A DNA stretch of 64,000 nucleotides from Achromobacter sp. MFA1 R4 (GCF_900156745.1 NZ_LT707065.1:4774001-4838000), one strand, 5' to 3'. Counted from the stretch's first letter, positions 23,670-31,839 are shown. The notes: generated by a model from the sequence alone, not told the origin. Numbers and translations are program-made.

Positions 23670-23801
23670 GGGGCGCCTCCAGGAAAGGGCCAAGAATGCG
23701 TCTTGACGATACTCCTGGATATGCGCGCAAGCCAGTTCTTGCCGCCGGGCCATCGCCGGGATCTGCCCCGGCCCGCGCGGGGCCGCCGGGATACGGGAAA
23801 G

Positions 23802-24095
23802 CTAGCGCGGCACCATCCCCTTGCGCAGCTTGTCCGGTGATTCCATCAGCGAGGCCGTCATGTCGTCGCGTTCAAGCACGCAGGGCTCGGTGCGCAGGTC
23901 TTTCATGAATTCGTCGTAGAGTTCGCCCGTGATTCCCGCCGGGCGCTTGAAGTCGCCGGATAGTTGATAGGCGCGCAGCAGCACCGACCGCAGCCGCTTG
24001 ACCTCCCAGAGCAGGGAGATGACGTCGGTGTTCCAGGGCTGACGTTCGCGGATGAGGCGCAGGTCGGCGTGAGAGAGGGGGGCTTTGAACGGCAT
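23802..24095 (-). CDS. Hypothetical protein, 97 aa, behind a LexA-like box
   Basis: 97 residues, helical and charged: SHADLRLIRERQPWNTDVISLLWEVKRLRSVLLRAYQL, then ITGELYDEFMKDLRTEPCVLERDD. I recognise no family. The start codon lies about 9 bases below a near-perfect SOS operator (24105-24124), so it is probably damage-inducible. Small SOS genes of this kind often modulate division, recombination or polymerases. Nothing in the sequence decides between these. Confidence 0.6.
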   Translation of the reverse strand: MPFKAPLSHADLRLIRERQPWNTDVISLLWEVKRLRSVLLRAYQLSGDFKRPAGITGELYDEFMKDLRTEPCVLERDDMTASLMESPDKLRKGMVPR

Positions 24096-24104
24096 GACGG
24101 AAAA

Positions 24105-24124
24105 TACTGTTTATATATCCAGTA
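24105..24124. promoter_or_regulatory. LexA-type SOS operator
   Basis: TACTGTTTATATATCCAGTA is 20 bases with inverted TACTG/CAGTA ends and an AT-rich centre. It matches the CTGT-N8-ACAG LexA consensus at all but one core base (CCAG). It lies directly before the 97-residue unknown gene. It is 18 of 20 identical to the reverse complement of the box before the FAN1-type gene, which supports both as real sites of the same regulator. Confidence 0.72.
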
Positions 24125-24224
24125 TAGTCCGCCTAAAACGGTGACGTGTCATCAGGGGTTTCGTCAGCTTGCGCCCACCGGTGTCGTGCCCCCTCTCGCG
24201 TGGCGGCCGTCGCCTGCAATACGC

Positions 24225-25190
24225 CTACACCACCCGCGTCTGCACCTGGCCTTCGCGGAACCACCCGTCCAGGTTCGCGCGCATCAGGTCCGCCATCGCG
24301 CGCCGCGTTTCGTGCGTGCCGCTGGCGATGTGCGGCAGCATCACCACATTGTCCATGCCATTCAATTCAGGGGGCGTCGCGGGTTCATGCTCGAAGACGT
24401 CCAGGCCTGCGCCGGCAATGCGCCTTTGCTGCAGCGCGGCCACCAGCGCCGCTTCGTCCACCACCGTGCCGCGGGCGATATTGATCAGCCAGCCGTCGGG
24501 GCCCAGCGCGTCCAGCACCTGCGCATTCACCATGTGCCGCGTCGCGCCGCCGCCCGGTACGGCCAGGACCAGGTAATCGCATTGCGACGCCAGCTCCACG
24601 ATGTCCGGGCAATAGCGGTAGGACGCGGGCGCATCGGGGCGCGGCTTGCGGTTGGTGTACAGGATTTCCATGTCGAACGCCTGTGCGCGCCGGGCGATCT
24701 GCAGCCCGATGTTGCCCAGGCCGACGATGCCGCAGCGCTTGCTGCTCATGCGCGACCCAAGGCCGAATCCCTCGGCGGGCCAGCGGCCGGCGCGCACGAA
24801 GCGGTCGGCTTCGGCTATGCGGCGCGAGACCGCCAGCATCAGCGCCAGCGCGGTGTCCGCGACGCAGGCGTCCAGCACGCCCGGGGTATTGGTGACCACG
24901 ACATCGCGGGCCTTGGCGGCCGCGATGTCGATGGTGTCGTAACCCACGCCGAAGCTGAAAATGCCTTCCAGCGCGGGCAGGGCGTCGATCAGTTCCTTCT
25001 TTGCGCCGAAGCGGCCGCTGGTGGCGATGCCGCGAATGGCGGCGCCATGTTCGCGCAGCAGCGCCGCGGTGTCGTCGGCTTCCCAGAGCCGGTGGACGCG
25101 GTAGCGGGATTCCAGGTCGGCCGTCAGTTCGGGCAGCAAGGGACCGACCATCAGCAGGTCGGCGGCGAAGGCGGGTAGGGATGCGGTCAT
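24225..25190 (-). CDS. D-isomer 2-hydroxyacid dehydrogenase
   Basis: 321 residues of the glyoxylate/hydroxypyruvate reductase group. The NAD(P) motif GIVGLGNIGLQIARRA is near residue 151, with NRKPR after strand two hinting at NADPH preference. The catalytic residues lie in INIARGTVVDEAALVAAL (Arg), GLDVFEHEP (Glu) and MLPHIASGTHETR (His). It reduces a 2-oxo acid to the D-2-hydroxy acid or the reverse. It is 56 bases downstream of a Bug receptor gene on the same strand, so the pair probably takes up and metabolises a hydroxy- or oxo-acid under control of the divergent LysR. Confidence 0.9.
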   Translation of the reverse strand: MTASLPAFAADLLMVGPLLPELTADLESRYRVHRLWEADDTAALLREHGAAIRGIATSGRFGAKKELIDALPALEGIFSFGVGYDTIDIAAAKARDVVVTNTPGVLDACVADTALALMLAVSRRIAEADRFVRAGRWPAEGFGLGSRMSSKRCGIVGLGNIGLQIARRAQAFDMEILYTNRKPRPDAPASYRYCPDIVELASQCDYLVLAVPGGGATRHMVNAQVLDALGPDGWLINIARGTVVDEAALVAALQQRRIAGAGLDVFEHEPATPPELNGMDNVVMLPHIASGTHETRRAMADLMRANLDGWFREGQVQTRVV

Positions 25191-25217
25191 GGATACGGCT
25201 TATAGGGGGTAAGAGGA

Positions 25218-25235
25218 GGCCCGCCGAGGCGGGCC
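25218..25235 (-). terminator. Possible hairpin between the Bug and dehydrogenase genes
   Basis: GGCCCGC and GCGGGCC form a 7-bp stem around a 4-base loop in the 56-base gap. On the minus strand the following bases are only moderately T-rich, so it may be a weak attenuator that reduces read-through into the dehydrogenase gene, not a full terminator. Confidence 0.35.
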
Positions 25236-25246
25236 GGACAGCGAGG

Positions 25247-26242
25247 TCAGTTGGTCTGGATGTTACGGGACTTGATGATCTGCCCATAGCGTTCGCGCTC
25301 GCGGGCCGCCAGATCCTGCAGTTCCTTCGGCGTGGAGCCATGCGCGACCGCGCCCTGCGATTCGAGCTTGGCCTTGACCGCGGGGTCGGCAGCCACCTCG
25401 CGGATCGCCTCGGAAAGCTTGTCGATCACCGCTTGCGGCGTGCCGGCGGGCGCCAGCACCGCCGTCCACGAGCCGCTTTGCGCGTTCTTGACGCCTGCTT
25501 CGTCGATCGTGGGGACGTCCGGCATGGCGGGCGAGCGGGTGGCGCCCGTGACCGCCAGCGCGCGCAGCTTGCCGGCCGTCACGTAGGGCATGGTTTCCAG
25601 GACCGACGCGAACAGCATGTCGACGCGGCCGGCCATCAGGTCGGTCATCGCCGGGCCGCCGCCCTTGTAAGGCACGTGCACCAGATCCACGCCGGTGGCC
25701 TGTTGGAAGATCTCGCCGGACAGGTGCGGCGCGCCGCCGGTGCCCGAGCTGGCAAAGGTGTGCTTGCCCGGCTGGGACTTGGTCAGCGAGACCAGTTCCG
25801 CAACGTTCTTGGCCGGCAGGCTGGCGGGCACCACCAGCACGAACGGCAGGTCCGAGAACAGCGACACGGGCGCAAACGCCTTGACCGGGTCGGAATGCAG
25901 CTTGTAGATCCAGGGGTTGATCGCCAGCATCCCGGAGTTGGCGAACAGCAGCGTGTAGCCATCGGGCTGGGAGCGGGCGACCAGGTCGGCGGCGATCTGG
26001 CCGCCGGCGCCCGGCCGGTTGTCCACCACCACCGATGACGAGAATTTTTCGCCCAGGGCCGCCGCCAGCAGGCGCGCCGAAATGTCGGTGCCCCCGCCCG
26101 GCGAGAAGGGCACGATGAGATTGATCGGGCGCTCCGGATAGCCGGCGGCGCTGGCTGCGTGCGGCAGGGCGGCGGTGGCGGCCAGGGCCAGCGCCGCGGC
26201 GAGGAGCCGGACGCGGATCCGGGCGGTGTTCTTTGTCTCCAT
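25247..26242 (-). CDS. Bug-family tripartite tricarboxylate transporter receptor
   Basis: 331 residues. The signal peptide RVRLLAAALALAATAALPHAASA is followed by AGYPERPINLIVPFSPGGGTDISARLLAAALGEKF, the diagnostic Bug opening. VVDNRPGAGGQIAADLVARSQPDGYTLLFANSG, FASSGTGGAPHLSGEIFQ and HVPYKGGGPAMTDLMAGRVDMLF complete the family pattern. ATG 26242 starts directly with the signal. It is transcribed divergently from a LysR gene and precedes a 2-hydroxyacid dehydrogenase; no membrane subunits are nearby. It likely binds a carboxylic acid in the periplasm. Confidence 0.92.
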   Translation of the reverse strand: METKNTARIRVRLLAAALALAATAALPHAASAAGYPERPINLIVPFSPGGGTDISARLLAAALGEKFSSSVVVDNRPGAGGQIAADLVARSQPDGYTLLFANSGMLAINPWIYKLHSDPVKAFAPVSLFSDLPFVLVVPASLPAKNVAELVSLTKSQPGKHTFASSGTGGAPHLSGEIFQQATGVDLVHVPYKGGGPAMTDLMAGRVDMLFASVLETMPYVTAGKLRALAVTGATRSPAMPDVPTIDEAGVKNAQSGSWTAVLAPAGTPQAVIDKLSEAIREVAADPAVKAKLESQGAVAHGSTPKELQDLAARERERYGQIIKSRNIQTN

Positions 26243-26366
26243 GGATTTTCTCTTTATGGCGTTGATGGCGGCGGGGCCGCAAAAAAGGGTGCTGCGGGGC
26301 GGGCTCCTGATGCTTGACGGGGCGGATTCCGACCCTGCGACCGAGTATAGGGAGGTGTGTCCATGG

Positions 26367-26383
26367 ATAGCCGTTCGAGCTAT
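26367..26383. promoter_or_regulatory. Candidate LysR operator (ATAGC-N7-GCTAT)
   Basis: A perfect 5-bp inverted repeat with 7-base spacer (17 bases in all) lies 32 bases before the LysR start, in the divergent region shared with the Bug gene. This is the usual size and position of a LysR-type regulator box. The assignment is inference from position and symmetry. Confidence 0.5.
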
Positions 26384-26415
26384 AAATAGCATCAATCAAT
26401 TCAAGGATTGGATCG

Positions 26416-27327
26416 ATGGAATTCCGCCAGCTCGAATGCTTCATCGCGGTGGCCGAAGAACTGCACTTCGGCCGCGCCGCCGAGCGCCTGTGCATGACGC
26501 AGCCGCCGCTGTCGCGCCAGATCCAGCTGCTGGAGCAGGACCTGGGCGTGACCCTCTTCGAGCGCAACAGCCGTCAGGTCCTGCTCAGCGCCGCGGGCCG
26601 GCGCTTCCTGCGCGATGCGCGACATCTGCTGGAGTTTTCGGCGCAGGCCGCCGCCACCGCGCGCCGCACGTCCGGCGGCGAGGCCGGGCACATCACGCTG
26701 GGCTTCACCGCCGTGGCCGCGTATCGGCTGATGCCGTCTCTCATCATGCAGGCGCGCAAGCTGCTCGGGGGCGTGGAGATCCAGCTGCGTGAAACCGTGA
26801 CCACGGACCTGAGCCGACTGCTGCTGGCACACGAACTGGACGCGATCCTGGCCCGCAGCGTGCCGCAGCAGGCGGGTATCGAATCCCGGCTGGTCGAACG
26901 CGAACCGCTCGTGCTGGCGCTGCCTGCGGACTCGCCGTTGTGCGAGCACGCCACGGTCCCGCTGCGCTTGCTGCAGGGGCAACCGTTCGTGCTGTATTCG
27001 CCCCGGGAAGGGAAGTACTTCTACGACCGCATCGTCGGCGCTTTCGGTCTGGCCGACGTGCAGCCGCAGTACGTGCAGCGCGCCGGACAGACGCACACGC
27101 TGCTGGCGCTGGTCCGGGCGGGCCTGGGCGTGGGCATCGTGCCGGACTCGGCGCGCGAACTGCGCTTTGAAGGGGTGGCGTTCCGGCCCATCGGACAACG
27201 CAATCTCTACGCGGACATGTATCTGGCCTGGCATGCGCAGCACGACAATCCCGCGCTGGACGCGTTCCTGCAGCGCGTGGTGAAGGTGGACGGGCCGGGC
27301 GCTGTCCGTATCGGCGGACCGGCGTGA
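26416..27327 (+). CDS. LysR-family transcriptional regulator
   Basis: 303 residues. MEFRQLECFIAVAEELHFGRAAERLCMTQPPLSRQIQLLEQDLGVTLFERNSRQVLLSAAGRRFL is a textbook LysR N-terminus of the BenM/CatM-like subgroup. The effector domain from residue 90 includes GHITLGFTAVAAYRLMPSLI and GLGVGIVPDSARELRFEGVAF. It is divergent from the Bug receptor and hydroxyacid dehydrogenase genes, which are its likely targets, with a candidate operator between them. Confidence 0.92.
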   Translation: MEFRQLECFIAVAEELHFGRAAERLCMTQPPLSRQIQLLEQDLGVTLFERNSRQVLLSAAGRRFLRDARHLLEFSAQAAATARRTSGGEAGHITLGFTAVAAYRLMPSLIMQARKLLGGVEIQLRETVTTDLSRLLLAHELDAILARSVPQQAGIESRLVEREPLVLALPADSPLCEHATVPLRLLQGQPFVLYSPREGKYFYDRIVGAFGLADVQPQYVQRAGQTHTLLALVRAGLGVGIVPDSARELRFEGVAFRPIGQRNLYADMYLAWHAQHDNPALDAFLQRVVKVDGPGAVRIGGPA

Positions 27328-27340
27328 TGCCGGGCCGGCC

Positions 27341-27724
27341 CTAGCGGCGCTTCGGGCGGTGCGGCGGAGTCAGCGGCGCGCCAACGTGGCTGGCCAGCCA
27401 GTGTTCGATCTTGTCATCCCGGCGGGCGGCCCAGTCCTTGCCGATTTCAAGAATGAGCAGGTTGCGGGTGTCGCCATAGTCCTGGCCCGGCGCCTTCTGG
27501 AACATCTCGCGCCAGATCTCGGAGGCGACCAGTTCCGTCGTCACCAGCACGCCGATTCCCTTGGCGTCTATCCATAAGGGCGCGGCGCGCTCGTCCACGT
27601 GGCTCTTGAGGTTCTCAAGGATTTTCTGCGCCAGCGCGGCATTGTCTTTGGACGCCGCGATCAGGACCAGATACTGCCGATGGTCGCCAGCCGGCTCGTC
27701 GGCGTCGCCGAATGGATTTTCCAT
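27341..27724 (-). CDS. Hypothetical protein, 127 aa
   Basis: I do not recognise the family. The 127-residue protein has an acidic start, an alternating strand/helix core (YLVLIAASKDNAALAQKILENLKSHVDERAAPLWIDAKGIGVLVTTELVASEIWREMF), then RNLLILEIGKDWAARRDDKIEHWLASHVG and a basic Pro-rich tail. This suggests a small alpha/beta domain. ATG 27724 has AAGGAA at good distance. It stands alone between a LysR gene (convergent) and an RHH regulator (divergent). Confidence 0.65.
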   Translation of the reverse strand: MENPFGDADEPAGDHRQYLVLIAASKDNAALAQKILENLKSHVDERAAPLWIDAKGIGVLVTTELVASEIWREMFQKAPGQDYGDTRNLLILEIGKDWAARRDDKIEHWLASHVGAPLTPPHRPKRR

Positions 27725-27878
27725 GATGTGTTCCTTTTGGTCTTGGGTGGGCGTTGTGCCTGGACAGACTGTAGTGCATCGGTGAATCCGGGCGGGTGAT
27801 CGGCCGCTGATTTCCCGCTTTCTCGGCCGGTCAGGCCCGCGGGATCGAGGCGGATATATCAAGTTGAAACATCCATAG

Positions 27879-27896
27879 ACCATCCAAGTGGATGGT
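27879..27896. promoter_or_regulatory. Inverted repeat ACCATCC/GGATGGT before the RHH gene
   Basis: A perfect 7-bp stem with a 4-base loop (AAGT) is followed by TTTTATT, 14 bases before the RHH start. The T-rich tail gives it the look of a small terminator. Its position over the translation initiation region would also suit an autoregulatory operator for the RHH protein. The two readings cannot be separated from sequence. Confidence 0.45.
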
Positions 27897-27910
27897 TTTA
27901 TTCTCCGTTC

Positions 27911-28333
27911 ATGCCGCCTCGCACCTCACAACTCGCCTCCGTCCCCAAGCCTGCCGACGAGAAAATCACGATCAACCTGGGTTACGTCGACCTGGGCCAG
28001 ATCGATCTGCTCGTGCAGGAAGGGTTCTACGCCAACCGGACAGACCTGATCCGCACCGCGATCCGCAACCAACTTGCCACCCATGGCGACGCGGTGCGCC
28101 AGGCCGTCAGCCGAAAAACGCTGGTGCTGGGTATCCAGCACTACACCGCCCAGGATCTGCTTGCGGTCCAGGCCGCGGGCGAAATGCTCCAGATCCGCGT
28201 ATTGGGCCTGGCGACCATCGCGTCCGATGTCACGCCTGAACTCGCGCTTGCCACCATCGAATCCCTGACGGTATTGGGCGCACTGCATGCCAGCCCCGCC
28301 GTCAAAGCCGCCCTGCGTCAGCGCATCCGCTGA
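27911..28333 (+). CDS. CopG/ribbon-helix-helix family regulator
   Basis: 140 residues. The central part KITINLGYVDLGQIDLLVQEGFYANRTDLIRTAIRNQLATH is a ribbon-helix-helix DNA-binding fold (beta strand, two helices, with NRTDLIRTAIR as the second helix). The C-terminal 70 residues (VLGIQHYTAQDLLAVQAAGEMLQIRVLGLATIASDVTPELALATIESLTVLG) are an extra domain of unknown role. It lies 27 bases upstream of a PHB-depolymerase-family esterase gene on the same strand, so it probably regulates that gene. No toxin partner is seen, which argues against a toxin-antitoxin role. Confidence 0.8.
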   Translation: MPPRTSQLASVPKPADEKITINLGYVDLGQIDLLVQEGFYANRTDLIRTAIRNQLATHGDAVRQAVSRKTLVLGIQHYTAQDLLAVQAAGEMLQIRVLGLATIASDVTPELALATIESLTVLGALHASPAVKAALRQRIR

Positions 28334-28360
28334 TCCCACACGCCGCAAAAAGGACACACC

Positions 28361-29476
28361 ATGCACCCTGAATTCCAGCAACTCATGCATCAGGCCACCC
28401 AGCTCACCCGGTCCGGCGATCTGGCGGCAGCCACCGCCGCGATCCAGGCCGCGCTGCGTGGCGGTCCCCCTGCCGTTCTGCGCAGGCAGGACGATGTGGA
28501 CGCCAGCGACGTCATCGACGTCCAAGCCTGGGAGGTCCCGGACTCCGCCCGCGCGCCCGATAAGGCGCCGGACATTCCTGGCGATGCCGCCCGGCCCGCG
28601 CCCAGACCCGCCGTCTCGGCCGATACGTTCACGGCGGGATCCTTCCGCAATTCATCCGGCCAGCGCGCCTACAAGCTGTATGTGCCGCCCAATCCGGATG
28701 GCGCGCCGCGTCCGCTGGTGGTCATGCTGCATGGTTGCACGCAGGACGCCGATGATTTCGCGGCGGGCACCGCCATGAACGAGGCCGCGCGCGAGCAAGG
28801 CTTCTACGTGCTGTACCCGGTTCAATCGCGCAGCGCCAATCCCCAGAAATGCTGGAACTGGTTCAAGCACAACCACCAGCAGCAGGGCCGTGGCGAACCA
28901 TCCATCCTGGCGGGCATGACGCGCGAGGTCATGGCGGCCCATCCCATCGATCCGGCGCGCGTGTATGTCGCCGGCCTGTCGGCGGGCGGGGCAATGGCCG
29001 CGATCCTGGCCGGCGCCTATCCCGAGCTCTATGCCGCGGCGGGCGTGCATTCGGGTCTGGCCGCGGGCGCTGCGTCGGATCTTCCGTCGGCGCTGTCCGC
29101 CATGAAGGGCGCGGGCGTGGCGCCCGCCGGGCAAGCGGGCAGCGGCGTGCCGACCATCGTCTTCCACGGCGACCGCGATGCCACCGTGCATCCGGGCAAC
29201 GCCGAAAGCGTGATCGCGGCCAGCGCGGGGGCGGGGGCGGGGGCGCGCGCCGAGACCCAGCGGGTGGCGGGCGCAACCGGCAAGCGCCACAGCACGCGGC
29301 ACGTGTACCGCAATGCGGCGGGCGACATCGTCGCCGAACGCTGGGACGTCCATGGCGCAGGCCATGCCTGGGCCGGCGGGACGCCAAACGGCTCCTATAC
29401 GGACGGCGCCGGTCCGGACGCCACGGCGCAGATGCTGCGATTCTTCTTCGAGCGCGGCTCGGCCGGAAAGCACTGA
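28361..29476 (+). CDS. PHB-depolymerase-family esterase
   Basis: 371 residues. A variable N-terminal region (1-105, helix followed by a Pro/Asp-rich linker) precedes an esterase domain: RAYKLYVPPNPDGAPRPLVVMLHGCTQDADDFAAGT, the nucleophile motif VAGLSAGGAM, VFHGDRDATVHPGN (Asp) and GAGHAWAGG (His), ending in a DATAQMLRFFFE helix. This is the extracellular type-1 poly-hydroxyalkanoate depolymerase fold, also found in feruloyl and acetylxylan esterases. There is no N-terminal signal peptide, so an intracellular polymer or oligomer substrate is more likely. It follows the RHH gene in what looks like a two-gene operon. Confidence 0.87.
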   Translation: MHPEFQQLMHQATQLTRSGDLAAATAAIQAALRGGPPAVLRRQDDVDASDVIDVQAWEVPDSARAPDKAPDIPGDAARPAPRPAVSADTFTAGSFRNSSGQRAYKLYVPPNPDGAPRPLVVMLHGCTQDADDFAAGTAMNEAAREQGFYVLYPVQSRSANPQKCWNWFKHNHQQQGRGEPSILAGMTREVMAAHPIDPARVYVAGLSAGGAMAAILAGAYPELYAAAGVHSGLAAGAASDLPSALSAMKGAGVAPAGQAGSGVPTIVFHGDRDATVHPGNAESVIAASAGAGAGARAETQRVAGATGKRHSTRHVYRNAAGDIVAERWDVHGAGHAWAGGTPNGSYTDGAGPDATAQMLRFFFERGSAGKH

Positions 29477-29539
29477 CCCGCTGACCCCGCCACCGCGGCG
29501 CGCGGAAACACGCCGCGCCTTCGCCGAAACGGAACCGGC

Positions 29540-30040
29540 CTAGCGAACCGGCGCGGGCTTGCCGTAGAGCAGCCGGGCGCACGCCAGTCCGGCGACGGCG
29601 GCGGGCACGGCGCCCATGTACAGGGGAAACAGCGTCGACGACCAGGACAGGTCGCGTCCGCCGAAGGTCAGCAGAAACGCAAAGGCATAAACCGCGCCAA
29701 TCGCGCCCATGCGCAGAATGGCAAGCCACGAGGGCGCGAGCGGCTTGAGGGCGCCCGCGGTCAGCCCGCAAAACATGGCCGGCACGATGCCGAAGATATA
29801 AGCCCAGGGCAGCCCGAAAATCCCGAACATCAGGCCATCCGAGCTCCAGGCGACGACGGCCATGAACAGGGCAATGACAGCAATGCCCACGGGCGGCCCG
29901 ACGAACGCAAAGATGGCGGCGCCGGCAGCCATGTCGCGGCCAATGGCGCGGGCTGTATCTCCGTCCCTGCGCTGCCTGCGGCGATAGACGACGGAACCTA
30001 GCGTAAGCGCAAGAAGCACGGCGCCAGTGATGTAGAGCAT
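29540..30040 (-). CDS. Integral membrane protein, unknown
   Basis: 166 residues with about five hydrophobic helices: residues 2-17, 37-65 (FAFVGPPVGIAVIALFMAVVAW), 70-97, 106-124 (ILRMGAIGAVYAFAFLL) and 135-158. A basic loop (YRRRQRRDGDTARAIGRD) lies after helix one. I recognise no family. It is convergent with the esterase gene. Membership in a small permease or scaffold family is possible. Confidence 0.65.
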   Translation of the reverse strand: MLYITGAVLLALTLGSVVYRRRQRRDGDTARAIGRDMAAGAAIFAFVGPPVGIAVIALFMAVVAWSSDGLMFGIFGLPWAYIFGIVPAMFCGLTAGALKPLAPSWLAILRMGAIGAVYAFAFLLTFGGRDLSWSSTLFPLYMGAVPAAVAGLACARLLYGKPAPVR

Positions 30041-30112
30041 CGGGTCAATTCCAGATTGAAGGGATACAGAAGCGTTGTCCGCGCATCCCGCGCGGCCGGC
30101 ACGATGCGCGCA

Positions 30113-30493
30113 TCAGGGCATTTTCTTCTTGCCCAGCAGCGTCAGCGTCAGGCTGCGGCCCGTGCGCATGAAGGGGTAGAGCGCCTTGGACAGACAGGCG
30201 TTGCTGAAGATGGCGGCGTTCACGCGGTTGAACAGGTCGTTGCCCGTGCTGAGCAACGCCAGCCGGTGTATGGCGTCCGAGCCCCAGTAATCGCGGCCGT
30301 CCAGGTGCAGGATCATGCCCTGGTTCAGGTCATAGCCCTGCGCGCGGTGCCGTGCGGCCAGGTCGGGATGGTCGCGCATGTTCAGCATGGCGATGGGGCC
30401 CGCCGCCTTGCGCAACTGCACCATCCGCACGTAGTTCGAGCAGAAGGGGCAATCGCCGTCGTAGAGGAGGTAATTGTCGTCGGACTGCATCAT
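30113..30493 (-). CDS. DCC-family thiol-disulfide oxidoreductase-like protein (DUF393)
   Basis: 126 residues. The diagnostic YDGDCPFCSNYVRMVQLRKA (DCxxC type) is near residue 11, followed by MLNMRDHPDLAARHRAQGYDLNQGMILHLDGRDYWGSDAIHRLALLS, the normal DUF393 layout. The protein ends in a basic tail (LTLLGKKKMP). Members are predicted redox proteins with a thioredoxin-like motif; their substrates are mostly unknown. Two consecutive ATGs (30493 and 30490) can serve as the start, and the longer upstream frame has lower coding quality. Confidence 0.82.
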   Translation of the reverse strand: MMQSDDNYLLYDGDCPFCSNYVRMVQLRKAAGPIAMLNMRDHPDLAARHRAQGYDLNQGMILHLDGRDYWGSDAIHRLALLSTGNDLFNRVNAAIFSNACLSKALYPFMRTGRSLTLTLLGKKKMP

Positions 30494-30711
30494 CGGGATC
30501 CGTCGGTAGTTCCAGGAACGAACATACCTCATAAATCCGGTTTGACGGTTTGGCAGTCCGGACAAGGGGCGAATCCGCAGTCCGGAAATCCGGTATTCAG
30601 GCAGTTCCAAGGTCTGGAGATGCGCGGGCGCCGTGCGTCCCGGGCCCGACGCGCGTGCATCGAGTCCGAAGAAAGCGCACGGCACGTAGCGCGGGCGCTG
30701 CGGGCCGCTGG

Positions 30712-30921
30712 TTATCCGCCCCGGTGTCCGTGATAGCGCGGCGCGGCCACGGCGCGCGTGTTTTCCTTGTGCTGCGAGCCGACCAGCGCCTTGCGGCGCG
30801 CGTCTTCATGCTGATGCTCGGCTTTGGCCCGCGCCTTGTCCGCCTGCGGCGGCGCACGGGGGTCGGGCGCGGCGGCGGGCGCTGCATGGCGGGAATCGGG
30901 GCGGGGAGTGTTGGGCGTCAT
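30712..30921 (-). CDS. Small basic hypothetical protein, 69 aa
   Basis: 69 residues, Ala/Arg/Pro/His-rich and low in complexity (RHAAPAAAPDPRAPPQADKARAKAEHQHEDARRKALVG). There is no strong ribosome-binding site and no family that I know. It may be a genuine small protein of Alcaligenaceae or an open frame by GC bias. It fills an otherwise gene-free stretch between the DCC gene and DUF2239. Low confidence. Confidence 0.35.
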   Translation of the reverse strand: MTPNTPRPDSRHAAPAAAPDPRAPPQADKARAKAEHQHEDARRKALVGSQHKENTRAVAAPRYHGHRGG

Positions 30922-31068
30922 GATGCGTACCTGCGAAGGCGACGCGGCATATGCCGCGCTTTCACGTTACGCCCGGTCCTGGGGATTCTCCAGGGATCAA
31001 TTGCAACAGCCGGACGGGCGGTTCAGGTCCGTGGCGGGGAACGAACGGCCGCGGGTCGGCAAGCATGC

Positions 31069-31689
31069 TCATTGCGCGGGCGCGCCCCAGGCCAGGCTCA
31101 TCGCGTAGTCGCGCACGTCCCGCGGCCATTGCTCGACCTGCCGCGCATACGCTTCGCGGTCATCCGCATACAGGGCGCGCGTGGCTTCCTCGAATCCGGG
31201 CAGGTCGCCGGCCATGCTGGACATGAACCGATAGCCGGCTTCCTGGCGCTGGCGTTTCGCATCCTGCGCCTCGTTGTCGCGCCGCGCCTGGTCCACCAGT
31301 TTGCGCAGCGCCACCGACGCGCCGCCGGGCTGGGAGGCCAGCCACTCCCAGTGGCGCGGCAACAGGGTCACTTCGCGCGGCACCACGCCCAGCTTGGGCC
31401 GGCCCCGGCCGCGGGGGGCGCTGTCCGGTTCCGCATCCGGCTCCTGGTCCGGGGCGACGGTATCGGCGGCATCCGCTGGCGTGTGCCGTTCGACGATCTG
31501 GGCTTCGTTGCCACTCAGGTCCAGGTCCACCTGCTTGCCGGTCGAATCCTGGAAGACAAGAATCGTGTGGTCCCCGCGCGCCGCCATGGCGCGCTTGACG
31601 GCCAGCGCCACGTCGGCAAGTGCGCCGGCGGCCAGGATGCGATGGCCTTCAAAGGCGGTGTGCGGGTCGGAGGGAAGGGGTAGGTTCAT
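31069..31689 (-). CDS. DUF2239 family protein
   Basis: 206 residues. The opening PLPSDPHTAFEGHRILAAGALADVALAVKRAMAARGDHTILVFQDSTGKQVDLDLSG and the C-terminal RPKLGVVPREVTLLPRHWEWLASQPGGASVALRKLVDQARRD...GYRFMSSMAGDLPGFEEATRALYADD are the two conserved halves of DUF2239. A linker of low complexity (residues about 70-95) joins them. The function of the family is unknown; the RGRPKLGVVPREVTLLPRHW part is reminiscent of an RHH or DNA-associated protein. A good minus-strand promoter with repeated CCGGGT motifs lies directly upstream. Confidence 0.82.
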   Translation of the reverse strand: MNLPLPSDPHTAFEGHRILAAGALADVALAVKRAMAARGDHTILVFQDSTGKQVDLDLSGNEAQIVERHTPADAADTVAPDQEPDAEPDSAPRGRGRPKLGVVPREVTLLPRHWEWLASQPGGASVALRKLVDQARRDNEAQDAKRQRQEAGYRFMSSMAGDLPGFEEATRALYADDREAYARQVEQWPRDVRDYAMSLAWGAPAQ

Positions 31690-31704
31690 CGCTGTATCTT
31701 TTAT

Positions 31705-31782
31705 ATCCGGGTGAATTTCGTGATTCAATTATTGTCCGGGTAAAAATTGCTGTCAATATAATCCGGGTAAAATTAATCCGGA
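31705..31782 (-). promoter_or_regulatory. Promoter of the DUF2239 gene with repeated ATCCGGGT operator motif
   Basis: On the minus strand TTGACA (31751-31756) and AATAAT (31728-31733) are spaced by exactly 17 bases, a near-consensus sigma-70 promoter. Copies of TCCGGGTRAAW lie at about 31706, 31735 and 31762, with a fourth partial TCCGGA at 31777. They are spaced 29, 27 and 15 bases apart, cover the -10/-35 region and are embedded in AT-rich DNA. Regularly spaced repeats over a promoter suggest a repressor operator array. The regulator is unknown. Confidence 0.65.
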
Positions 31783-31839
31783 ACAGCGAGGGTCGCTGCC
31801 GAGGCGATAAATATCCGTCCGAAACCTAGGGAGAACACC

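Noticed and set aside
27911..28333. Toxin-antitoxin system with the RHH protein as antitoxin
   Set aside because: The next gene is a 371-residue esterase and no small toxin-like gene overlaps or adjoins.
30544..30590. Direct repeat GCAGTCCGGA (30553 and 30577)
   Set aside because: Two 10-base copies only, 24 bases apart; too short to distinguish from chance, though it could be an operator.
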